Below, in pieces: positions 58,301 through 64,000 of a stretch of DNA of 64,000 bases. A program made the translations under genes and the position numbers. This DNA is from Echinarachnius parma. Taxonomy: Eukaryota; Echinodermata; Echinoidea; Clypeasteroida; Echinarachniidae. Each line of letters starts with the position of its first letter. The stretch's first letter is position 1. The notes under the pieces were generated by a model. That model searched no databases and was not told the DNA's origin. It was given only the letters and a program-made list of their open reading frames with translations. The stretch lies in the NCBI GenBank assembly GCA_037951105.1, contig JBAMJV010008094.1, forward strand, positions 1 to 64,000. The letters are read 5' to 3'.

Positions 58301-60878
58301 AATACGCTGTACATCCTGGCCTTCCCTAAAGTCTCAGATCAACACAGGATGAGGGCTCCTTCATAGATTACTGCATACACTTTCTAATGCTCATGCAGGC
58401 CAGAAGAGCCTGACTCAATGTTTGTTTTCAATGTTTAAAATATTTAGTTAATAAGTACTATATATATCAAGAATCTTACCTATTGGATAGCCTAGAGCAA
58501 AGTCATTGCTCTGTGTTGCAAACACGCTGTACATCCCGGCCTTGCCTAGAGTCTCAGATCGACACAGGATGAGGGCTCCTACAAATACACTTTCTAATGT
58601 TCATGCAGGCCAGAAGAGCCTGACTCAATGTTTGTTTTCAATGTTTAAATCATTTAGTTAATGAACACTGTTTAAAGGATCTTACCTATTGGATAGCCTA
58701 GAGCAAAGTTGTTGCTCTGTGTTGCAAACAGGCTATACATCCCAGCCTTGCCTAAAGTCTCAGATCGGCACAGGATGAGGGCTCCTACATACATGTAGAC
58801 TTCTACAAATACACTTTCCTAATGCTCATGCAGGCCAGAAGAGCCTGACTCAATGTTTGTTTTCAATGTTTAAAATATTTAGTTAATGAACAATATAAAG
58901 AATCTTACCTATTGGATAGCCTAGAGCAAAGTCATTGCTCTGTGTTGCAAATACGCTGTACATCCCAGCCTTCCCTAGCTTCTCAGATCGACACAGGATG
59001 AGGGCTCCTACATAGACTACTACGTACACTATTGTCTTGGCTAGTAGAACACTGACCAAAAACAGCCAGTTAACCTGCAAAGAAAGACAAAATACAAATA
59101 TAATGACAAAATACACCTTGGCGTAAAATTAAAAGGTCAACCTACTCATTGCAGACAATGTTTGCCAATTGCTGCTGACAGATTTAAATTTCGCAGTTAA
59201 TTTAAGCAGTAAAGCATCACTCATTACACATACTGTACAAACATGTAACTATTTTGGTCATAGTCTGGTTTAAAAGTAGTTGTCCACTGGTCCAGGGCCA
59301 TTAAAAAAAAATGTTTACTTGCCCAAACTGGCAACGATGGGAAACAGAATTTGTAATGTAATCTTTTTAGTTTGGGACAGGACCACCAGATTCGAAATTC
59401 AGTAACCTTGATTTTACATGCCCTACTGGGCCACAAGGTAAACTTGTTAGTTTCTAGTATTGTCATAGCTTTACAAAACTTGTTTTTTTCTTCAATTTTA
59501 TATGCATCATTTAACATATACACAAATTTATGGGTATATTTTCAGCATTTAGCTATTCTGTTACAATGATGTTTATTTTTCAATTATTTATTGCGAGTTT
59601 ATTTGCACATGGCAGCCAACTGTATCATGAGATGTATCAGATTTCTACTGCAGAGGATACAAAAGAGAGCAGTCATGTGGAAAAATCAATCAGGCTGATT
59701 GTATCAATTTCCAATTAATAAGTAACATTAACAACTTCTCATTTGTGATATAAATGTCTTAAATGAACCAGAACCACCAAACAGTGTAAAAATTAACTAG
59801 ATTAACTGTTAGGTACAATTTAGCTATGAATTGAAACAGCTTCTCATATCGAATTACGTCACAAACGATTCAGAAATATTGATCAGTGTGAAAATCAATT
59901 TTGAAGAAAAGAAGGCCCAAACAGCTGCATCTGTCAGCAACACCAACACTATCCATAGAAAATTCAGGTGTGAAAACTGAAGTACTTGAAACTTGAAGGC
60001 AATATTTATCAGTAGAAATAATACTCTGACAGCTGTAAATATGATAATTATGTGAATTATGAAATAATAGTGATTTGTCCATATTATGTTGTGTACAGTA
60101 CAATGCAGGAATTAATCTTTTTTATTTTAGGGGGCTACTTTTTCAATCTGATGGATACCACAAAATATTTAACCCAATACCCTACGGTAATTTTAGGGGC
60201 TACCTACTGAATTTAGGGGGCTATTTTGAAAATAAAGGGGCAAAATCGCCCTCAGCCCCCGTATACTTCCTACCTTGGTACAGTACAATGTAGGTCAACA
60301 ATTGATTTAACTTCAGGTTTGATAACTGTATTTTTAACCAGTGTACCAGAGCATCTGCTTAAAATAACTGTACACAGGGCTATTAAAGGTATTACGGGTT
60401 TATACAAAATGTTGTAGTTGATATGTTTCATTTTCTACATTGAGTAACAATCCTCTCAGGGTCTCTCCCACCTAATGGTCAAACCTACAAGAAACATGTA
60501 GAGCAGTAACCTAGGGCCAACAAAATATTTACAAAAATGGAATCAACAAAGCATGCACTTGCCACAAATGCTTCCACTCACCTCACTAAAGTCGAGCTCC
60601 ACCAGAGACTTGACAATCATTGCGGGAAGTGCGAAGTAGGTGACATAGACCCCCAGCCCTTTAGCCTGGGAGGGGCACACGAGGCGGCTACGCCCCGCCA
60701 CGTATCCGCACAGGATGATCGCGAAGCACTGCACGATGGCCGGTACCAGATTCGAGAACGCGACCACGGTGGCATTGGGGCTCGGCGCCGGCGTGCTGGC
60801 GTTTGGCAGCATCATGGACGTCATGTCCGCACCGGCAGTCCTGATTAAGTCTATCGGTAGGTCTGTAACGGCAGCCAT
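40785..60878 (-). CDS. GPR155: GPR155/LYCHOS lysosomal membrane protein, complete, 14 coding exons
   Basis: In mammals this lysosomal protein senses cholesterol and promotes mTORC1 activity. Coding exons (transcript order): 60878-60582, 59074-58909, 57211-57052, 56503-56267, 55758-55590, 54780-54625, 54357-54274, 52209-52001, 50987-50900, 49711-49528, 48802-48462, 47111-46951, 41821-41681, 41028-40785. All junctions are GT-AG and phases agree, giving 878 aa (human about 870). The PIN-like transporter half is about 38-390, with FATQSNDFALGYPI near 140-154 and GSIPTAPTVFLYA near 320. GPCR-like helices follow to about 720, with a long Ser/Asp-rich loop at 550-640. The DEP domain is about 755-860 (RGSDLVDWLLEVG) and ends in an acidic tail. 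Asn26 and Asn36 are glycosylation sequons before the first helix. The start ATG has A at -3 and G at +4. Exons 1-4, 5 and others are flanked by decayed copies. Confidence 0.96.
41500..41585 (-). pseudogene. Decayed copy of GPR155 exon 13
   Basis: The run TTTAAGTCTGTCACTATGGC, GCGGAACTGTTCACACGTGT and a diverged CTTAATTAATCTGG end repeat the donor half of the exon at 41681-41821, with a deletion of the CTTTGCACCTCGATAAG portion. Confidence 0.8.
42885..43020. mobile_element. Fragment of the short hAT-like family
   Basis: GGAGGGCTATTTTGTAAATT and GGGGGCAAATCTCGCC with GCCCCCGTGTATTTTT match the element family at 48174-48344 and 60110-60285. Confidence 0.45.
43374..43822. mobile_element. Terminal-inverted-repeat element, AAAGCCAAATAACAGTATT ends
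   Basis: TTAAAGCCAAATAACAGTATT is mirrored by AATACTGTCATTTGGCTTTAA. The 449-bp element is non-coding and lies in GPR155 intron 12. Confidence 0.85.
44047..44464. mobile_element. Terminal-inverted-repeat element, AAAGTGATCCATTAACTTT ends
   Basis: TTAAAGTGATCCATTAACTTT is mirrored by AAAGTTAATGGATCACTTTAA. It is non-coding and lies in GPR155 intron 12. Confidence 0.85.
45535..46380. repeat. 850-bp purine-rich tandem array
   Basis: The plus strand is almost entirely A and G. A unit of roughly 180-195 bp containing AATTTAAAGAAGAATATGA, AAAGAATAAGGATGAGGATG and GAACAATGATGAAAAGAAG is repeated at about 45840-46035 and 46035-46215. Open frames on either strand are compositional. It lies in GPR155 intron 12, where the sense strand is a long polypyrimidine tract. 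Confidence 0.85.
47201..47275 (-). tRNA. tRNA-like sequence, probably a pseudogene (Ala AGC-like)
   Basis: On the minus strand, TAGCTCAGCTGGTAGAGCAC is an excellent box A and GGTTCGAATCC an excellent box B. The anticodon loop could read CTAGCAA, giving AGC. The acceptor stem GTTTGTC pairs poorly with the 3' side and one anticodon-stem pair is T-T. It lies in GPR155 intron 11. It may be a tRNA pseudogene or SINE head. Confidence 0.4.
47340..47455 (-). pseudogene. Decayed copy of GPR155 exon 12
   Basis: ACCGTAGTTGAGGATAGTGTCC, CGGCAGTTCTAGGAAGGTTC and CTGCCACAAGCTAAAG repeat the acceptor half of the exon at 46951-47111. It lies upstream of the intact exon in transcript order and carries several substitutions. 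Confidence 0.85.
47884..48060. mobile_element. Foldback element of the ACAGTCAAACCTGTC family
   Basis: ACAGTCGAACCCCTCATTAG at the left and GTAGACAGGTTTGACTATTT at the right are diverged family ends. Confidence 0.6.
48080..48425 (-). pseudogene. Decayed copy of GPR155 exon 11 containing a hAT-like insertion
   Basis: At 48131-48173 the donor side (CTACTTACCAxAACCATxGATG) is repeated. At 48345-48420 the copy continues (GACCCTATCCTCTTCCTCCAG, AGACTCCAGATTGTGGAGGT), corresponding to the NLESREEEDRV part of the exon. The two halves are split by the element at 48174-48344. Confidence 0.8.
48174..48344. mobile_element. hAT-like short element with 8-bp target duplication
   Basis: GTATAACT occurs directly on both sides (48166-48173 and 48345-48352). 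The ends CAGGGG and CACTG fit the CAGxG...CxCTG pattern of hAT elements. An 8-bp duplication is diagnostic for this superfamily. It is 171 bp and non-coding. Confidence 0.8.
49040..49512 (-). repeat. GATGGT/GAT microsatellite abutting the GPR155 exon 10 donor
   Basis: On the sense (minus) strand, GATGGT and GAT triplets begin about 16 bases after the donor GTATGA at 49527 and run for about 470 bp. The plus strand reads CATCAC and would give poly-His frames, which are artefacts. The motif and strand relation match the array next to ICE2 exon 1. Confidence 0.9.
49770..50330. other. G-homopolymer block and possible TTAA-type element
   Basis: TTAACCCTAAAACGGCCGGG begins like a piggyBac-type end, and a 22-nt G run lies at 49805-49826. 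No matching right end was found, so the boundary is uncertain. The rest is AT-rich without a gene. Confidence 0.35.
50665..50837 (+). mobile_element. 5'-truncated SINE
   Basis: It is nearly the same as 22185-22355: CAATGCCCATGAGCCGCTTA, GGAGATGGTGCACACAATGT, GATTATCAATCATATTAGGC and a TATTATTATT tail. It lies antisense in a GPR155 intron. Confidence 0.75.
51290..51470. mobile_element. Foldback element of the ACAGTCAAACCTGTC family
   Basis: ACTATAGGCAGGTTGGCTGC and AATACAGGTTTGACTGTA identify the right half. The left half is diverged. Confidence 0.6.
51554..51798. mobile_element. Foldback MITE, TGTGACCGGC ends, copy 2
   Basis: ATATGTGACCGGCAATAGCA and AAACCCTGCACTTGTCGGT are mirrored by ACTGACAAGTGCAGGGTTTT and AAGCCGGTCACATAT. 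The 245-bp element ends about 200 bp short of GPR155 exon 8. Confidence 0.85.
52247..52564. mobile_element. Palindromic MITE, GGGGGGTGTTTCACAAAG family, copy 2
   Basis: GGGGTGTTTCACAAAGATCC and its complement GGATCTTTGTGAAACACCCC bound a 318-bp palindrome. It lies in GPR155 intron 7, between exon 8 and its decayed copies. Confidence 0.9.
52574..52860 (-). pseudogene. Decayed pieces of GPR155 exon 8
   Basis: 52580-52640 repeats the acceptor end of the exon (GGAGTGGCATAGGATCATGC, CTCAATGCGCCAAGTGCCTG). 52795-52855 repeats its middle (AGCGCCAAACACGCCAACAA, AGAGCCTTGGCCA). Both have indels, and both lie upstream of the intact exon in transcript order. Confidence 0.85.
52870..52965 (-). mobile_element. 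SINE 3' end, antisense
   Basis: AATAATAATAAxAG followed by AAATTTGTATAGCGCACATT is the complement of the GCGCTATATAAA-ATT tail seen in full SINEs here. Confidence 0.55.
53821..53866. repeat. ATTC tetranucleotide microsatellite
   Basis: About ten ATTC units run in tandem in GPR155 intron 7. Confidence 0.9.
54985..55560 (-). pseudogene. Four decayed tandem copies of GPR155 exon 5
   Basis: Copies start at about 55438, 55314, 55157 and 54998 (donor side). Each repeats CTTACCATATCAACTGACTG, GGTAGTAGxTGGCATACAGG and CTCCCTAGGGAGCATTCTAA. The nearest copy has a 7-bp deletion. The next keeps an open frame and donor over its exon part. The outer two are more diverged. The intact exon is 55590-55758. 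Confidence 0.88.
55855..56250 (-). pseudogene. Two tandem copies of GPR155 exon 4 (3' half) between CATC repeats
   Basis: The copy at 55950-56055 keeps the donor ACTCAC and an open frame for GMSMIGKVKQQRGMALLAPS. The copy at 56100-56205 has a TAA in place of a Val codon near its 5' end. CCATCCATCC microsatellites lie at 55857-55920 and 56218-56240 and may have driven the unequal exchange. The intact exon is 56267-56503. Confidence 0.85.
56775..56850 (-). tRNA. tRNA-like sequence, probably a pseudogene
   Basis: On the minus strand AAGCTCGGTTGGTTAGAGCA is box A-like and GGTTCAAGTCC is box B. The anticodon loop could read CTGGTAA (Thr-like). The acceptor stem does not pair convincingly. It lies in GPR155 intron 3. 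Confidence 0.35.
57235..58147. repeat. Dispersed element with internal tandem repeat of about 150 bp
   Basis: Repeated blocks are GAGTCCTGTGACCTTGACC, TTTGACCTCATGACCCC, AATCTAATCAGATCATTG and ACCAAGTTTGAAxTTGATC, in about five units. The ends carry ATTATGCCTCCG and CGGAGGCATAA. A GGACGGACGG run precedes the right end. It lies in GPR155 intron 2 and is non-coding. Confidence 0.75.
58235..58800 (-). pseudogene. Three tandem copies of GPR155 exon 2 (3' part plus donor)
   Basis: Units start at about 58682, 58478 and 58238 and repeat the codons for GALILCRSExLGKAGMYS through GYPI plus the intron. The first two keep an open frame and a GTAAG donor. The third has TGA after LILC and a lost donor. 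Each unit also repeats intron DNA (CATGCAGGCCAGAAGAGCCT). The intact exon is 58909-59074. Confidence 0.9.
60110..60285 (+). mobile_element. Fragment of the short hAT-like family
   Basis: GGGGGCTACTTTTTCAATCT, a second GGGGCTACCTACTGAATTTA block and GGGGCAAAATCGCCCTCAGC match the family of 48174-48344, with an internal duplication. Confidence 0.5.
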
Positions 60879-61597
60879 TGTCAATTTAATGTCTTTCAAT
60901 TTTCAAGTTTATTCTATTCCTGCCTCTTTAAAATAAATGTTAAAATCTTAACCCCTTGTCAACAGGGACCTGTTGAGTTTTATGTACGAATGTCAGAATA
61001 TTGAATGGAATAGGTTGAGGAACCTTCAATATCAATGCCCTGCTAAGTCTGCAGTCCACTATAGTTGTAGTACTTGCTAGCATGTGTACCATCGCTCGGG
61101 TCCTGTCACAGTGGCCATTGGTAATAATCTGTTCTTTCCTGTCTTTCTGGTCATTCTAACTTGTCGTTGGTACGATGTTCACTGGGAATTCTGGAATATC
61201 TGAAGATCAAAAGAAAAATATGGGGAAATCATAAACAATCATAATATGTGTATACACTATTAATTCCAATAATTGTTGAGGTATTGGGTTTGCAATATCA
61301 ATTTGGGTCTAAATTTATTTTTAACAAATCAGTAATTAAATAAATGATTGAATTAATAAGGTGTTTTTTGGGGGGAGGCTGATTTGATATATACATTGTA
61401 TTTATTTATGATATTATTGAAAAAGTGTAAACCCTTCCATTTCCAAATTAATCCATCTATTGGTGTAAGTATGTTGAACAGAGAACAGTAGCTAAGTTAT
61501 AAAATTGCAGGTACCAGTTTTTGCTTACTAATCACATTAATTTCAGTTTGTATCAGCTACTGGTATTTAGCAAAGTGTTCATCCATTGATCCGTTCA

Positions 61598-61905
61598 GGG
61601 GGGTGTTTCACAAAGATCCTTAGTTGAACTTAACTCTAAGTTGGACATAACTATTATGGAAAGCCATTTGTAGCCTTGAAATAAAATATATTCAAGAGCA
61701 AAAATGCAAGTATTTTAGACTTTTCATAAATTGTACATCAAAAACATGAACTCCCCATTTAGAAAATATAAATGATTTGAATCAACCTTTTATGCCTTTT
61801 AAAAGAAATTTAACTAAATTGTTTCAAAGAAACTAACGGCTGTCCATAGTTTCTAAGTCCAACTTAGAGTTAAGTTCAACTTAGGATCTTTGTGAAACAC
61901 CCCCC
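61598..61905. mobile_element. Palindromic MITE, GGGGGGTGTTTCACAAAG family, copy 3
   Basis: GGGGGGTGTTTCACAAAGAT and its complement ATCTTTGTGAAACACCCCCC bound 308 bp. It lies about 0.7 kb upstream of the GPR155 start codon. Confidence 0.9.
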
Positions 61906-62395
61906 AGGACTGGTCCTGAAAATATTAGGTCTTTGGTCTATTGCAGAAACTTAAAATGGTCAATTAGTAATCAAAATCCATACAAATCGGGCAAGATTAA
62001 TCCAAGGCTCTATACAAAGTTTTGTAAATCGAGCACTCATTTTAAAATCATGATTGAATTAATAGTGGCAAACCACATAAATCATAAATCCACACCCACA
62101 ATTGGGCTAACGCTTGAAAGAAAAAGAAAAAAAAAAAAATCATGTTTAAAAATTCAAACACGCCCAAACTCCAAAGGCTTGAACAAAGTTACATACTCAA
62201 GTTGCAAATCTATGATTATACTGGACATAGCTATCCAATAGTTTTTTTACATGATGAACAACACACAATCTGTACAGAAAAGAAATTAATCAAAAACTTA
62301 CAATTGAGATCAAAACAAAAATCATGTGTAAAAAGTAAAACGAGTCCAAATGCTTCATCTGGCCCTGAACAGAACCTACACAGTGATCGATCAGT

Positions 62396-62490
62396 ACCGT
62401 AAATCTCCGTCTATACTATACCGACGCACTTGTTTTCCGCCAGACAAATAATTGCAAAGTGGGGGTGCGTCTTATTGACAGAAAATTTTG
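62396..62490. mobile_element. Fragment of the AAATCTCCGTGTATA MITE
   Basis: ACCGTAAATCTCCGTCTATAC and GTGGGGGTGCGTCTTATTGAC match the left end of the element at 36120-36826. Confidence 0.55.
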
Positions 62491-63139
62491 AGTAGGTACT
62501 ACTCAAAATGCAATCATAGTCTACATGTATCCTTTCAACAGGAACAATGTATTGTTAGCGCTCACTGGGGCAGAACACCTATTATGTAATAGGATGACGC
62601 TCACATGCCCTGGCACACTCATGGGTGTCCACTTACGCATGGTGTTACATGTTGACTATTACATCACTGTAGAATCTACCCATGTGATCACTGTACAAAT
62701 TTACAATGACAGGGCCACCAGATTCTTTCAGTAAATATCTAAAGATGCAAACTTATGCCACATGTGGAGAAAATTGTAACTGTATTACAAAGTATGAATT
62801 TAAGCAAAGCATACAGTTACCAGTTGGAATGTTAGTGGTGGGAACTTTCACACATTAGGCACAATGTTATTTATGGTTTAAAAAAAGACAGTAACCGAGG
62901 CTCACACAACCATAGAAAATATTTGTTAATGAAAATAAATGTCTATCCAAACAAATTCAATATAAAACAGACACATCGATTGACACGTTGATTTTATTGA
63001 AATCATTAAACCGAAAACTCAATGAAAATCCTATAATATGTATATTGTACCTCTTCTGAAAGCTGAGAACATACTGAGCATGAAAAGGTTAATTTTGAAG
63101 CCCTAACACCGCCCAGAAAACAATTAAAAGCAAATTTAA

Positions 63140-63830
63140 ACTCTTATTCTGAACCCCGATTTTCGCCGTTTGACGGCGATTTGGTGCAGAGAAATTTGAT
63201 GACGTCACAGGTTGACTAGGCCCAAACCACCCCGCGTACGGGGGCCGCGGACGGTAGAGCGGTAGTACCATAGTACCCTTTGCCTCCCCCAACGATCCCC
63301 CAGTCCAGCTCGCGCGAGTTATGCTGCCCTGCTCAATCGATAGAACGCCGTCCTTGTCAATGTCATTTTTCTTGTTAGATTCGACCTGATATCTGCAAAA
63401 TCAGAGAATGGTGGAAATGTCTGAAGGAAGTGAAGATTTCAGGCATGGTTTTGAGGTGGAAATCGCGAGTTCGCCAGTATCGACAAAGTTGAATTCGAGT
63501 CGCAAAGTCGGGAAAAGGTGCATGGCGTATGGTAGATCGACGAAACTATCACTTTCATGGCCTCTTTGACTTTGACATTATATTGTATTTTTCTCTAACA
63601 ATAATAATGTCGAAGAGGCCATGAAAGTGATAGATTTGTCGATCTGGCGTATGGCTGCGGCAATTGTATAGCGAATTGCACCATGTCCATGCACTAGTTT
63701 TTCCCGGGAAAAATGCTGGGGGAAAGGGCGCATTGAAACCCGCACTCCGGTGTCGGCACGCTACCCCGCTAGCTGGCCGTGCCGCGCTCGTGAAGAGTAC
63801 CCTACGAAACACAAATGTAATGTACCCAAA
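63140..63830. promoter_or_regulatory. CpG-rich block, candidate GPR155 promoter
   Basis: The stretch is rich in CG (CCCCGCGTACGGGGGCCGCG, GCTCGCGCGAG) compared with the AT-rich flanks and includes a palindromic TGACGTCA CRE-like site at about 63200-63207. It lies 2.3-2.9 kb upstream of the GPR155 start codon, consistent with a non-coding first exon. It could instead belong to a gene beyond the window. Confidence 0.35.
63533..63645. mobile_element. 113-bp foldback element with 9-bp direct flanks
   Basis: Arms of about 38 bp are nearly perfect complements (ATCACTTTCATGGCCTCTT mirrored by AAGAGGCCATGAAAGTGAT) around a loop of about 38 bp. GGCGTATGG flanks it directly on both sides (63524-63532 and 63646-63654). 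A 9-bp duplication is typical of Mutator-like elements. Confidence 0.75.
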
Positions 63831-63899
63831 ATCAACTAAATCTTCAAAAATTGCTCAAATAATCGTCATGAAAGTAGTTATCTTTTTTACCTGTTTTGT

Positions 63900-63913
63900 G
63901 GGGGGGGGGGGGG
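63900..63913. repeat. 14-nt G homopolymer
   Basis: This is an uninterrupted G run near the right edge. No gene is seen from here to the end of the window. Confidence 0.8.
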
Positions 63914-64000
63914 AATTCAAGAATTTGGCGGCCTTCAAAAAAAAAGTTAATGTGGAACACTTCAATATCTAGGCCCGCACAGTGCACAGGTATATTATTG

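Overview
The window is a piece of an animal nuclear genome. It has long introns, consensus GT-AG splice sites, tRNA-derived SINEs ending in ATT repeats, many foldback MITEs and abundant GATGGT microsatellites. The style of the repeats (a palindromic element with GGGGGGTGTTTCACAAAG ends, SINE tails reading GCGCTATATAAA, CTTGCCC/GGGCAAG elements) suggests a marine invertebrate deuterostome, most likely an echinoderm such as a sea urchin. That is recalled familiarity, not a database result.

Three complete protein-coding genes can be assembled exon by exon, with matching phases. (1) TRA2, minus strand, coding 18135 to 10099: seven coding exons, 289 aa, RS1-RRM-RS2 architecture. (2) ICE2/NARG2, plus strand, coding 20526 to 32109: twelve coding exons, 1405 aa (1653 aa with an alternative in-phase exon 1), a subunit of the little elongation complex. 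(3) GPR155/LYCHOS, minus strand, coding 60878 to 40785: fourteen coding exons, 878 aa, PIN-like transporter fold plus GPCR-like helices plus C-terminal DEP domain. TRA2 and ICE2 are divergent and may share the CpG-rich stretch at 18170-18480. ICE2 and GPR155 converge. The three act in different processes (splicing, snRNA transcription, lysosomal cholesterol/mTORC1 signalling), so nothing suggests a functional cluster.

Layout: 1-9.5 kb has no recognisable gene and holds degenerate tandem arrays and foldback elements; 9.6-18.2 kb TRA2; 18.2-20.5 kb divergent intergenic region; 20.5-34.6 kb ICE2 with a probable long 3' region; 34.7-38.2 kb a tandem duplication of about 1.4 kb split by a MITE; 38.2-40.7 kb repeats and decayed copies of the last GPR155 exon; 40.8-60.9 kb GPR155; 60.9-64 kb GPR155 upstream DNA with a CpG-rich block.

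The most striking feature is that all three genes carry decayed tandem copies of pieces of their own exons together with the adjacent intron, in at least a dozen places. Usually one exon-intron junction (3' exon part plus donor, or acceptor plus 5' exon part) is repeated one to four times beside one intact exon. Most copies have stops, frameshifts or lost splice sites. A few in GPR155 keep an open frame and a good donor, and could be cryptic or alternative exons.
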